This document shows positions 24,457 to 33,548 of a stretch of DNA of 64,000 nt, piece after piece. Origin of the DNA: Prevotella sp. Its GTDB lineage: Bacteria; Bacteroidota; Bacteroidia; Bacteroidales; Bacteroidaceae. A program made the position numbers and the translations under genes. Within the stretch, counting starts at the first letter, position 1. Every line of letters begins with the position of its first letter. The DNA is taken from NCBI GenBank assembly GCA_017410365.1, contig JAFQQY010000033.1, forward strand, positions 124,001 to 188,000, in the 5' to 3' direction. The notes under the pieces were generated by a model. That model was not told the DNA's origin. It saw only the letters and a program-made list of their open reading frames with translations, and made no database searches.

Positions 24457-27400
24457 TTATTTATTGCTTATGATTATCAATTTCTTGGCTTTCGATGCAT
24501 AACTGCTGCCGTCGCAACTGATACGCACTCTATATAGATACACACCAGTGCCCAATCTTCTGCCGCCATTTACGGTCAGGTCCCAATCTATATTGAGTAT
24601 GTTGTTTGCCGACACTCCCTTGGTGGCGTTGCTCCACAAGTGCCTGCCTGACATGTCGAAGATGTCGAGCACCACATCTATCTCACTGCCTGCACGGTCG
24701 TGCATGATACGGAACGTAGTGCTTGTTGTTGCCGGATTCTTCGTACAGTCAACGTCAAACAGCCTTGGCTTTACACTCTTGGCCACAGTAAATGTCAGTT
24801 CCGATGTTGTAGAGTTGTTCAGTATGTCCCATGCTCTGAACAGCAGTTTATGCTCTCCCGGCTCCAGTTGCGGTATGCTATACCCCAACCTTCCGCTCTT
24901 GAAACTTCCGAAATCAAACTCGAAGAAATCGTTCAGCACGTAAGTCTTTGACATTTCGCCGTCTATAATCAGTTCCAAGTCATGGCCTATGCCGTTGCCT
25001 GTTGAGTTGATACCGTTCTCGTCGTTTATCTCTGCCACGAAATACGGAGTAGCATTCACCTCATCGCCATTTGTAAACGATGAAGAATTAAGATAGCAGT
25101 AGACAGAAGGGCCTATTGAGTCGCGCAATGTTTCCAGCGATCCGTTCAGCACGAAACCGTCATGATGACCATTTGCCACGTTTCTCTTGCTGTTGTCTAC
25201 GGCATATAAGTTCAGTAATCCGCTACCTTCGCTATATGTAATATCTTTTGGCACAGCAAACGAGAAGGCAAAGCGTCCGTTTCTGATGCTGTCAGAACCC
25301 TTGAACAGTGTTTTTGAGCGGTCATTAAATTGGAATGCCGTCTCTGCTCCGTCGTCGCTTTGGTTGTTAAGACGACAAACCACCTTCTCCATAGCATCGC
25401 GCACCATTGCCGACACCACGCCATCATAGTCGGTCACAGCTGTTCCATCACGCTCTATATGTCCTTTCACCTCTACCTGCATGCCAGCCTTGAGCTGCAC
25501 CACATTGTCCTCGTCAGCCTTCATGCCGCCTATGCTGTCTACCACGACTTTCAGTTTCGGATAGACAAGCCTCAGCGCCGGGTCGCCAAGCAAAGAATAC
25601 TGCAGCTTGTTTGCCGACAAGTCGGTAGCACTGTTCACCAGGCTGTTTTTAGCCAGTCTCACTGCCTCGCCTATCGTATTGTCTCCACCGCCAATATTCA
25701 GCACCTTCTTCATAAACTCGGCATTCATCAGCTCGTTCTGTGTAGAATATACGGTTCTTGTCGTTCCGTAGAAGGCCACAGCTCCACCCTTAGGATTGAA
25801 CAATGCCTCTTCGCCGATATTCTCTTCCTGTCCGTCAAACGGCATGATGTCGCACGATGCCGTCAACCATAGCGGCAGTCTGTTTGATGTTGCGTCTTTA
25901 AAGTCGGCCAGTTTCAGCACCTGCTCGTGCGATATGCTATTTGGCGATCCGTGACCGCTATAGTTCATTATGAGCGCACCATTGGTCATATACTGCTTTA
26001 TCAGTCTTGTCGCATCCGGATAAGAGTGACCTGTAGAGGTTGCCACTATCTGGTAAGCGTCCCACATTATCCTTCTCACGTCAAAGCCCGGCAGATTCTT
26101 TTCTATGGTCGATGCGATTCTGTCTGCTTGCTGCATGTGTATGTTTCCATTGCCGTCGTCGCCCATCATCACTATCGTGTTCTGCCATGCGCCGGCTTCC
26201 TTGTTTTCAATGTAGGCATATACTTTGTCTACCATCACCCTAGCCTGCTCTTCTGTCCTTACGGGGAATCTGCCTACAGCCACATCCGGCTTACCTCTAT
26301 ACACATACTTATTCGTGCTGCTGGCCGTCTGTATCATTTCCTTGTCATCCAGCAAACAGAAGAAATCGTCAGACACGTAGCAGTCGGTCTCGCTAAACGA
26401 GTTTTCGCTCTCGTAGCACAGCAGGAAATCATCGGGCGAGTATCCCGCCCAAGTGGCTGTCTTCATCCTATTGTCCCATGCTCCGTCTCCGAACAGCAAC
26501 AGATATTTTGGCATGTCGGCTTCTGTTTCTGCCCTGTCGTAGAGCATCTTCATATATCGGCGATATGCCGTAGCATCGGGCGTACCGCTTGAAAACTCGT
26601 TAAATATCTCATCGGCAGGCACAATTCTAACCCTCATCGAGTCTTGGGTTTCATGCAGTTGCTTTATCCTTTCTGCCTGCGCGCGCAGTTTCTGCGTTGT
26701 AGGCAGAATGATTATCATGTCGGCAGGACCGTGGGCGTGAAGGTTCTGGTTGGTTATCCTGTACACGTATTCCGGCACCTTGAAAGCATCCGTTGCAAGG
26801 TTTGGCAGTTCTTCTTTCGTATTGCTGTTCAGCACGATATAGTCAAGCCTCACGTTGCCGCCGCTTGTCTGCTTCAGCGTAACCTTGTTTGTTTCTTTCA
26901 AGTCTGATACCACATATCTGCTGCTGCTCGTGCCAGCCTTGTCATATTTGTTGGGCGAACCAGAAAGCGACATCGTGCCCAGCACTTTGTCATTCAATAT
27001 CACCTGCACCTTGGCTGGCACATCGGCTGTCATCACCACGTGCAGCATGCCTGTCGCTCCCTTTGCCTCTATGGTGTAATCGCGCTGTGTACCTGATGTC
27101 AGCAACCTGCCGTCGTATAGGTTTCTTCCGCCGTGAAACCATGCATAGTCGTCCACTTCGTAGAGAGTGTTTTTAAAGTCAAAGCTTTCGGCATAACTGC
27201 TTACAAATGTTGCACTATCCACCGTCAGCGGTTCTTCGTCGTTCTCGGTCAGGAAGTAATAGCCGTAGTCGGAATAGGGATTGCGCGTTCTGTCGTAATT
27301 ATTCTTCCACGAAACGGGACCTTGTGCATAGAACAGCACCCTACCGCCGCTTCTGTAAGTTGCCACCTGCTTCAGGTCGTCTGTCTCTTTCAGATATTCT

Positions 27401-28011
27401 GCCGTCAAGCTCTCTGGCTGTAGCGCTCCACCATAGCCGTATATCTTCACCTTGTCTATATTGCTGAAGCCTGCCTTCGCCACGAGTTCACGACTTATCT
27501 GATGCACGCCATTGCCAGCCACTCTTATTTTAGCCCAACTGCCCTCGCGCAGCACCGACTCTGCGGCATATCGTCCTGTGGCATCTGTGCCTGCCCTTGT
27601 CGCGCGCTTCTTGCCTTGTGGGGCTATGTTCTTGATGTCGAGTTTGAAGCTTACCAGTTTCTTGTATCTGCCGTCTCTACACACAATAGGCACGAACGAT
27701 ATGTCCAGCGAACCTTGCTTCTTCGAAACGCTCATGCGCTGGTCTATGAGCGGCATCTCCGGAGCCTCGCCGCCAGCCAGTTTCTTGTACCGCCTTATGT
27801 CGTCTTCGCTCATGTCTATAAACTCAGGATATTCTATCCTTACCTCATAGAGCGAGTCGGCGTAGCCATATCCCACGTCATGCGAATGGTAGAAACTGGG
27901 CAGCAACGAGTCAATCTTCACCTGCTCGGCAGTCAGGTTGAAGAATTGCTGTGCCGATATACAGCCGGTGGCGCACAACAGTGCTGCCATCATTATTATT
28001 CGTTTTGTCAT
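24457..28011 (-). CDS. porU: Type IX secretion system C-terminal signal peptidase/sortase PorU
   Basis: 1184 aa from ATG at 28011 with a signal peptide (MTKRIIMMAALLCATGCISAQ). It belongs to the gingipain (C25) fold. The catalytic His is near 687 in NYSGHGSPN and the Cys near 721 in LTASCDIMPFDGQEE. The last 80 residues form a CTD-like sandwich (LDIFDMSGRHLW, LGTGVYLYRVR). PorU removes the CTD of exported proteins and joins them to anionic lipopolysaccharide. Its ATG overlaps the TGA of the FAH-family gene, so these two are translationally coupled. Confidence 0.95.
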   Translation of the reverse strand: MTKRIIMMAALLCATGCISAQQFFNLTAEQVKIDSLLPSFYHSHDVGYGYADSLYEVRIEYPEFIDMSEDDIRRYKKLAGGEAPEMPLIDQRMSVSKKQGSLDISFVPIVCRDGRYKKLVSFKLDIKNIAPQGKKRATRAGTDATGRYAAESVLREGSWAKIRVAGNGVHQISRELVAKAGFSNIDKVKIYGYGGALQPESLTAEYLKETDDLKQVATYRSGGRVLFYAQGPVSWKNNYDRTRNPYSDYGYYFLTENDEEPLTVDSATFVSSYAESFDFKNTLYEVDDYAWFHGGRNLYDGRLLTSGTQRDYTIEAKGATGMLHVVMTADVPAKVQVILNDKVLGTMSLSGSPNKYDKAGTSSSRYVVSDLKETNKVTLKQTSGGNVRLDYIVLNSNTKEELPNLATDAFKVPEYVYRITNQNLHAHGPADMIIILPTTQKLRAQAERIKQLHETQDSMRVRIVPADEIFNEFSSGTPDATAYRRYMKMLYDRAETEADMPKYLLLFGDGAWDNRMKTATWAGYSPDDFLLCYESENSFSETDCYVSDDFFCLLDDKEMIQTASSTNKYVYRGKPDVAVGRFPVRTEEQARVMVDKVYAYIENKEAGAWQNTIVMMGDDGNGNIHMQQADRIASTIEKNLPGFDVRRIMWDAYQIVATSTGHSYPDATRLIKQYMTNGALIMNYSGHGSPNSISHEQVLKLADFKDATSNRLPLWLTASCDIMPFDGQEENIGEEALFNPKGGAVAFYGTTRTVYSTQNELMNAEFMKKVLNIGGGDNTIGEAVRLAKNSLVNSATDLSANKLQYSLLGDPALRLVYPKLKVVVDSIGGMKADEDNVVQLKAGMQVEVKGHIERDGTAVTDYDGVVSAMVRDAMEKVVCRLNNQSDDGAETAFQFNDRSKTLFKGSDSIRNGRFAFSFAVPKDITYSEGSGLLNLYAVDNSKRNVANGHHDGFVLNGSLETLRDSIGPSVYCYLNSSSFTNGDEVNATPYFVAEINDENGINSTGNGIGHDLELIIDGEMSKTYVLNDFFEFDFGSFKSGRLGYSIPQLEPGEHKLLFRAWDILNNSTTSELTFTVAKSVKPRLFDVDCTKNPATTSTTFRIMHDRAGSEIDVVLDIFDMSGRHLWSNATKGVSANNILNIDWDLTVNGGRRLGTGVYLYRVRISCDGSSYASKAKKLIIISNK

Positions 28012-28625
28012 TTGCAATTAAACTCTAATACCTTGCGGTCTTCCAAATATCCTTCTAAATGGTCATCAATGGCCACTGGCCCCACACCCGCCGGCGTTCC
28101 CGTAAACAGAAGGTCGCCTGTTTTTAGTGTAAAGAAGCGGCTTATATATGCTATTATCTCGTCTACCTTGAAAAGCATGTCGCTCGAGCATCCCTCTTGC
28201 ACCGTCTTTCCGTTGATGTCGAGATGAAAGTGTATGGCTTGAATGTCTCTGAATTTCTCTACGTCGACCCAGTCGCCGATGGCAGCCGAACCGTCGAAGC
28301 CCTTGCAAAGTTCCCACGGCAGTCCTTTTGCCCTGGCCTCCTGCTGCCAGTCACGTGCAGTAAAGTCTATGCCCACGGTCACGGCATCGTAATACCTGTG
28401 GGCAAACTTCTCCGGTATGCTCTTGCCTAATCGGCAGATGCGCACCACAAGTTCCGTTTCGTAGTCCACCCTCTTGCTCCAGTCGGGTATGAAGAAGGGT
28501 TTGTGGTCCTTAAGCAGTGCCGAGTCGGCCTTGGTAAAAATCACAGGAGTCTCTGGTTTATATAACGTTCCGTCCAGCTCTTTATTGTGCTGGATGTAGT
28601 TCATGCCTACAGCAAATATCTTCAT
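28008..28625 (-). CDS. Fumarylacetoacetate hydrolase family protein
   Basis: 205 aa, cytoplasmic, the size of small single-domain FAH proteins. Signatures are the early MNYIQHNKEL, VDYETELVVRI for the metal-binding acidic pair, AVTVGIDFTARDWQ, and LLFTGTPAGVGPV near the end. Members act as acylpyruvate hydrolases or oxaloacetate decarboxylases; the substrate here cannot be assigned. It is the first gene of the unit with porU and porV, overlapping porU by 4 bases. Confidence 0.9.
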   Translation of the reverse strand: MKIFAVGMNYIQHNKELDGTLYKPETPVIFTKADSALLKDHKPFFIPDWSKRVDYETELVVRICRLGKSIPEKFAHRYYDAVTVGIDFTARDWQQEARAKGLPWELCKGFDGSAAIGDWVDVEKFRDIQAIHFHLDINGKTVQEGCSSDMLFKVDEIIAYISRFFTLKTGDLLFTGTPAGVGPVAIDDHLEGYLEDRKVLEFNCK

Positions 28626-28651
28626 TTCGTCGGTATATTATGTTTCGGCTT

Positions 28652-28659
28652 CAAAGTTA
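28652..28659 (-). promoter_or_regulatory. -7 promoter element TAACTTTG of the FAH-porU-porV unit
   Basis: TAACTTTG on the minus strand lies 26 bases before the ATG at 28625 and matches TAnnTTTG. Confidence 0.7.
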
Positions 28660-28730
28660 TCTAAAAAAAATGAGATAACATAAGCATTGGGCACAAATCT
28701 TTTTTAACCCAAATCGGCGAGGACAAAAAA

Positions 28731-28762
28731 ACAGAGGCACCCTTACGTTTGAGTGCCTCTGT
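28731..28762 (-). terminator. Intrinsic terminator after the BspA-like / small-gene unit
   Basis: ACAGAGGCAC (28731-28740) pairs perfectly with GTGCCTCTGT (28753-28762). On the minus strand a T run follows at once. Confidence 0.85.
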
Positions 28763-28788
28763 TGCTGTTACTTGCATTTCCTGCAATA

Positions 28789-28968
28789 TCATTCCCACAG
28801 GTCAAAGCCTGTATGCTCTTTGCCTAATGTAGGTTCACCGTCGCCTACTGGTGTACTGCCTGTGCCTACACTACTTGTCTCTTGCTTCGTCACACCTGAT
28901 GCTGCAAGCAGGTTTTCCATTTCCACATCAATGATGCTTACTGATGGCTTGATATATCTTTTTATCAT
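28789..28968 (-). CDS. Small protein of 59 aa, unknown function
   Basis: The frame from ATG at 28968 to TGA at 28789 encodes 59 aa starting MIKRYIKPSVSIIDVEMENL, then LAASGVTKQE, a Thr/Gly/Pro-rich middle and an acidic end (GFDLWE). It has no signal peptide or membrane segment. The form (basic KPS start, IxxxExEnLLAAS, variable tail) is like short proteins I have seen in Prevotella genomes, which have no known function. It starts 9 bases after the BspA-like gene stop and is followed by a strong terminator, so it is the last gene of that unit. Confidence 0.7.
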   Translation of the reverse strand: MIKRYIKPSVSIIDVEMENLLAASGVTKQETSSVGTGSTPVGDGEPTLGKEHTGFDLWE

Positions 28969-28977
28969 AAATCTTAA

Positions 28978-30577
28978 TTATTTTACCAAAACCTTCTTAC
29001 CATTCACGATATAAAGCCCCTTGGTTGGATTCTTCACCTTGCGGCCCATCAAGTCGTAAACAGCATTGTCCTTATCCGTTATTCCTATATTTTCGTCGAT
29101 GCCAGTTGTAGCACTGTCGTCGAATCTCAATCCGATAGTCCTTGCCTCTGATGCTGCCGGCAACCAACTTGTAGGTATCTGCAGGTAAGCCTTTCCTGCA
29201 GTTATTGTGCTGTTGTCAGCCAGGGGATAGAAGGCTGCCACATCGTCCACTATTGTATATTTATAATTTGTATAGTCGCCATCTGTAGCGTTCACGGTAG
29301 TTGTCTCCAGCGTACCCTTCAGCATGTTCAGGCTGTTGTGGGTTGTCGACTCAAGCGCGGTAAGCTCGTATGTACCTGCATCGCCGCTCAAGAAGAGTCC
29401 CATGCCTGCCTTTGCCTGCATCACCCTTGTCAGCACCACATCACCTGTCTCGCTGTCATATCCTGTTGCAGCGTATGCCTTCAACCCTTCTGTATTGCTG
29501 AAGTCTATTGCCTGACCGGCACAGAATGTTGCATTGCCAGTCTCACCGATGGTTACGGCCAGAGGGCGTTCTACTATCTTGTCTGCATAGCTACTCCATG
29601 CACTCTTGTATATATCGCCACAACCATAAGGTACATATATCCTTACGTTTTCGAGAGGGATGTAATAATTAAAATCTTCATCGTGAATATACTTATCAAA
29701 TACATTACTGCCCAATTCAGCAGGATTTGCTCCCTCTACGTTCACCGTAGTCAATGCTTCACAATCTCTGAATGCTTCTGTCCCGATTCTTGTAACACTG
29801 GCAGGGATGTTTACTGTGGTCAGACTTGTTAAGTTATTAAAGATATAATCTGGTATTTCCGTTATCGTATTTGGCAAAGTGATAGTTTTTGTGTTTTCAT
29901 TATTAATCATACTTATAGCAACAACGCTATAAGTCAGATTAAAGTAAGGGTCGGTTACTGTTGCTGGAATAACTACGTCTTCAGGTGCATCATATGAAAT
30001 CATAAACTCGACTTCCGCTGGCGATGCAGATGTAATGGTGTATTCTATGCCTCCAGTTGTCCAGCCACCATTTTGATAGATTAAATAACGATCCCAACCT
30101 GCACTTTCATAGACTGGCTCACTGCCATAAGGAACATAGATTCTACCGAAATAAAAGTAGGTACCATCCATATCTGAATAAGTACCAAAAACATTATTGC
30201 CTTTACTCGGTGGTGCAGTTGCACCTAAATACAATTCGTAACTCAAATCTTGCTCCGCATAAAACGCCCTATCGCCAATGCTTCTAATTGTGCTTGGCAG
30301 AGTCATCTTTTCAATGCCGGTACATTCAAAGAAAGCCTCTACGCCTACAGCTGTAATGGTGTATTCCTCCCCTTCGTAGGTTATTTTACTTGGAATGGTA
30401 ATCTCACCCTCGTATTTCGCATCACCTGTGTACTTTGCCAATGTGGCTGTTTTGTTCTCAAGGTCAATGTCATAATTAATGCCATTAACAGTAATGGGGT
30501 TAGATTGTGCTAAAATGAAATTACCCCCCCCCGAAAATAGTTGCAAATAGCAACAAAAACAGTCGAAAGTGTTTCAT
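28978..30577 (-). CDS. BspA-like leucine-rich repeat surface protein, frame broken at a poly-G run
   Basis: From ATG at 30577 the first 15 codons read MKHFRLFLLLFATIF, a signal peptide start, and then enter nine G. With nine G the frame gives GGG and a stop. With eight G it would continue GGGNFILAQSNPITV into the long frame that ends at 28978. The body (about 520 aa) has BspA-type LRR_5 repeats (IEKMTLPSTIRSIGDRAF, TITLPNTITEIPDYIF, TVNIPASVTRIGTEAFRD) and ends in a sorting-type tail (YDLMGRKVKNPTKGLYIVNG). The long frame has no ATG of its own near its start. As read, the gene is off; this may be phase variation or a homopolymer sequencing error. Confidence 0.85.
30524..30532. repeat. C9/G9 homopolymer inside the signal-peptide codons of the BspA-like gene
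   Basis: Nine consecutive C on the plus strand (G on the coding strand). Only 5, 8 or 11 bases would keep the signal peptide in frame with the body. Such tracts are classic sites of slipped-strand mispairing. Confidence 0.85.
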
Positions 30578-30776
30578 TGTGTAATAATAATTGAAAAGTT
30601 AAACCTGTATTAATTAATCGATTACAAAAATAAGATAATTTGACATAACTTCATTATAGTATTTGGTTAAAAAAACATAACCACATGCAGATGAAATATA
30701 ATTATTCACATGGTTTGAGTATTGCATGGCAAGTATAAATGCCACTGTTAGCCATCGCTATTTGCACAATTATTTT

Positions 30777-30863
30777 CAGTAAGTGCGCCACTTACTGGCA
30801 GTCAGAAGGCCAAAAACTGACAGTCAGAACGGCAAAAACTGGCAGTAAGTGCGCCACTTACTG
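30777..30863. repeat. Element with two 22-bp tandem repeats between identical palindromes
   Basis: The palindrome CAGTAAGTG-CGC-CACTTACTG occurs at 30777-30797 and again at 30843-30863. Between them lie two 22-bp units (30798-30819 and 30820-30841) of the form xCAGTCAGAAsGsCAAAAACTG. The pattern is exact enough not to be chance. Its function is unknown. Confidence 0.75.
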
Positions 30864-30915
30864 GAATTATCAGCTCTGCTAATGAAAAAATACAACGCTA
30901 AACAATAAGAAATAA

Positions 30916-30975
30916 ACCCCAGTTCGGGATAATGATTACCAACATTTTACAAGACTTCTTATCCCGAACTGAGGT
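30916..30975. repeat. 17-bp inverted repeat with 26-base loop
   Basis: ACCCCAGTTCGGGATAA (30916-30932) is inverted at 30959-30975 with one mismatch. The ACCCCA..TCGG ends resemble the outer arms of the element at 23017-23204. Confidence 0.6.
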
Positions 30976-30984
30976 ATAAAATAA

Positions 30985-31010
30985 AACCGGCAGACGAACG
31001 CCTGCCGGTT
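30985..31010 (-). terminator. Intrinsic terminator of the rplM-rpsI-rpsB-tsf unit
   Basis: AACCGGCAG pairs with CTGCCGGTT around an 8-base loop; on the minus strand it is followed by TTTATTTTAT. It lies 28 bases beyond the tsf stop. Confidence 0.85.
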
Positions 31011-31038
31011 TGTATCTTTAAACACACGGAGAATATTA

Positions 31039-32037
31039 TTACTCAGCGCGCAATGTGAAGCGGTTGAATGTAACAACAGTAAGATCCTTGTCTGCTGCCT
31101 TCAGATAGTCTGTAACAGAGAGCTTGCTGTCCTGAATGAACTCCTGGTTGAGCAAGCAGCTATCCTTGAAGAACTTAGCCATACGACCCTTAGCAATGTT
31201 CTGAATCATTGCCTCTGGCAGATTGGCAGCCTTCTCAGCAGCAACAGTTGTCTTGATATTGCGGATTTCCTCAGCCTGAGCCTCTGTGATATTGCCCTTG
31301 GCGATACCCTCAGCAATGTGCTCCTCGTTCTCGCAGATGTAGAGGTTGAAACCAGCCTTCTTCAGAGCTGCCTCAACTGCCTTCTGTACCTGCTCTTCCT
31401 TAGTCTTCTCGATAGCAACCTTCAGCTCTGTATCCTTAACTTCCTGTGGTACGCTTGCCTCGTCAAGAGCAACTGGGTTCATGGCAGCTACCTGCATTGC
31501 GATAGCGTGACCCTGCTCCTCAGCAGCCTTGTTCAGCTGAACCATTGTGCAAAGACCATGCTTGCCCATGTGGTCGTAAACAGACACGTTGTCGCCCTCG
31601 ATGAAGAAGTAGCCGTCGAGCTCCATCTTCTCGCCAGTGATACCTGAACGAGCGATAACAGCCTCTTCTACCTTTGAACCGTCGGCGATAGTAAGAGCCT
31701 TAACCTCGTCGATGCTCTTAGCCTTGGCAGCAACAGCAGCGTCGAGAATATCCTGAGTCAACTTGATATAGTCAGCACCATTTGCAACGAAGTCTGTCTC
31801 GCACTTCAAAGCCACGATAGCAGCAAAGCCCTCAGCAGCCTTTACGAGCACACAACCGTTTGAAGTTTCGCGGTCTGAACGCTTTGCTGCGATAGCCTGA
31901 CCCTTCTCACGGATAATTTCCATTGCCTTGTTGAAGTCACCCTCTGCATCTGAGAGAGCCTTCTTGACATCAGCGAGACCAGCACCAGTCATAGTGCGGA
32001 GCTTCTTGATGTCTTCCATATTTGGTTTGTAAGCCAT
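31039..32037 (-). CDS. tsf: Translation elongation factor Ts
   Basis: 332 aa, the longer Bacteroidetes form. The UBA-like N-terminus has KKLRTMTGAGLADVKKALSDAEGD, split here as MTGAGLADVKKAL and SDAEGDFNKAMEIIREKG, followed by the EF-Tu contact segment KCETDFVA near 77. It exchanges GDP on EF-Tu. It lies 108 bases after rpsB, and the gap holds the inverted pair AAGAATTATGAA/TTCATAATTCTT. Confidence 0.97.
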   Translation of the reverse strand: MAYKPNMEDIKKLRTMTGAGLADVKKALSDAEGDFNKAMEIIREKGQAIAAKRSDRETSNGCVLVKAAEGFAAIVALKCETDFVANGADYIKLTQDILDAAVAAKAKSIDEVKALTIADGSKVEEAVIARSGITGEKMELDGYFFIEGDNVSVYDHMGKHGLCTMVQLNKAAEEQGHAIAMQVAAMNPVALDEASVPQEVKDTELKVAIEKTKEEQVQKAVEAALKKAGFNLYICENEEHIAEGIAKGNITEAQAEEIRNIKTTVAAEKAANLPEAMIQNIAKGRMAKFFKDSCLLNQEFIQDSKLSVTDYLKAADKDLTVVTFNRFTLRAE

Positions 32038-32079
32038 TTGTCTATTAAATTGAAATGTTGTAAAAAAGAAATGTATTTT

Positions 32080-32138
32080 TAAGAATTATGAACTTTGAAT
32101 CATAAATGTTTCATAATCCAAAATTCATAATTCTTAAT
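32080..32138. repeat. 12-bp inverted repeat in the rpsB-tsf gap
   Basis: AAGAATTATGAA (32080-32091) and TTCATAATTCTT (32127-32138) are perfect inverse copies across 35 bases. It could act as a weak hairpin that sets the rpsB to tsf ratio, or just be AT-rich filler common in this genome. Confidence 0.5.
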
Positions 32139-32145
32139 TTAAAAC

Positions 32146-32946
32146 TTATTCCTCTGTCTTAGGAGCGTCCTTGCGAGCCTTGCGAGCACGCTTTGGCTTC
32201 TCCTCACCAGCCTCTGCCTCAGCCTGAGCCTGAGCAGCAGCCTCGTCAGCCTTCTCTGCCTTACGCTCCTCGAGACCCTCAGCAATAGCTGTGCAGCAAG
32301 CGTTGAGGATAGCCTCTACTGAATCCTTAGCGTCGTCGTTAGCTGGGATTACGAAGTCGATGTTCTTTGGATCAGAGTTGGTGTCAACAATACCGAATAC
32401 TGGAATGCCCAGACGGTTAGCCTCCTTAACAGCGATGTGCTCCTTCATTACGTCAACTACGAAGAGTGCGCTTGGCAGACGTGTAAGGTCTGAGATAGAA
32501 CCGAGGTTCTTCTCGAGCTTTGCACGCTGACGTGTAATCTGAAGAAGTTCGCGCTTTGACAGGTTACTGTATGTACCATCAGCCATCAGCTTATCGATGT
32601 TCGCCATTTTCTTTACGGCCTTGCGGATAGTTGGGAAGTTGGTAAGCATACCACCTGGCCAACGCTCGATTACGTAAGGCATGTTTACGCTTGTAGCCTT
32701 AGAAGCGATAACGTCCTTAGTTTGTTTTTTAGTAGCGACGAACAGCACCTTCTTGCCTGACTTAGCAATTTGCTTGAGAGCCTCAGCAGCATCGTCAATC
32801 TTAGCTACTGTCTTGTGAAGGTCGATGATGTGAATACCGTTACGCTCGGTATAGATGTATGGAGCCATTGCTGGGTTCCACTTGCGCTTGAGGTGACCGA
32901 AGTGGCAACCTGCCTGGAGCAGCATATCAAAATTTGTTCTTGACAT
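32146..32946 (-). CDS. rpsB: 30S ribosomal protein S2
   Basis: 266 aa. The core matches S2 from MLLQAGCHFGHLKRKWNP through VERWPGG-type text (VIERWPGGMLTNF) to VFGIVDTNSDP and IPANDDAKDS. After about 225 there is an Ala/Glu/Lys-rich tail (EKPKRARKARKDAPKTEE) as in many Bacteroidetes. It binds the 30S head-platform region. It is third in the rplM-rpsI-rpsB-tsf order, 205 bases after rpsI. Confidence 0.97.
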   Translation of the reverse strand: MSRTNFDMLLQAGCHFGHLKRKWNPAMAPYIYTERNGIHIIDLHKTVAKIDDAAEALKQIAKSGKKVLFVATKKQTKDVIASKATSVNMPYVIERWPGGMLTNFPTIRKAVKKMANIDKLMADGTYSNLSKRELLQITRQRAKLEKNLGSISDLTRLPSALFVVDVMKEHIAVKEANRLGIPVFGIVDTNSDPKNIDFVIPANDDAKDSVEAILNACCTAIAEGLEERKAEKADEAAAQAQAEAEAGEEKPKRARKARKDAPKTEE

Positions 32947-33151
32947 TGTCTTTTTTCTTTTAAATTGTTGTTTACTTTCTTTTTAAATTCTTTTGTTAGA
33001 ATCAGCCGAGTGGTAGTTGAGCTCACAATTATGAATTGCGAATTGCAAATCCAATCGGTTTAGATGCTAAACGAGTTCTTAAGCGACATGAAGCAAGGAA
33101 AAACAAATTTCAAAATCCATAATTCCCGATTCACGTTTTAATGCCGTAGCA

Positions 33152-33538
33152 TTAACGCTTACTGAACTGGAAGCGGCGGCGTGCCTTTGGCTGACCTGGC
33201 TTCTTACGCTCAACAGAGCGGCTATCGCGTGTCAGGAAGCCCTGTGCCTTAAGTGCCTTCTTGTCGTCAGCGTTGATTTTTACAAGTGCGCGAGCGATTG
33301 CAAGACGCAATGCCTGGCTCTGACCTGTGAAACCACCACCGAAAATATTTACCTTGATATCGTACTTCTCAGCTACTTCAAGAAGGTTCAGCGGCTGCTT
33401 AACCACGTACTGAAGAATTGCTGATGGGAAATATTCTGTTAAATCCTTCTTGTTGATCGTAATCTTACCTGTACCCTCGCTAACATAAACACGAGCCACA
33501 GAACTCTTGCGACGACCTGTTGCGTTTATTACTTCCAT
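33152..33538 (-). CDS. rpsI: 30S ribosomal protein S9
   Basis: 128 aa, the usual length. It has the N-terminal NATGRRKSSVARVYV, the middle GGGFTGQSQALRLAIARAL, and the basic C-terminus KKPGQPKARRRFQFSKR whose last Arg reaches the P-site tRNA. The stop codon overlaps a small hairpin TAATGC-CGTA-GCATTA. It starts 10 bases after the rplM stop. Confidence 0.97.
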   Translation of the reverse strand: MEVINATGRRKSSVARVYVSEGTGKITINKKDLTEYFPSAILQYVVKQPLNLLEVAEKYDIKVNIFGGGFTGQSQALRLAIARALVKINADDKKALKAQGFLTRDSRSVERKKPGQPKARRRFQFSKR

Positions 33539-33548
33539 CTTTTCTTAT

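Larger units (their letters stand above)
30578..31038. other. Intergenic region between tsf and the BspA-like gene
   Basis: 461 bases without a supportable gene. It holds the paired 22-bp repeat element (30777-30863), the ACCCCAG inverted repeat (30916-30975) and the tsf terminator. The 200 bases next to the BspA-like start are AT-rich; I could not place a clear TAnnTTTG promoter for that gene. Confidence 0.6.

Noticed and set aside
30777-30863. Possible CRISPR or integron attachment site
   Set aside because: There are only two 22-bp units without spacers, and no integrase or cas gene is near.
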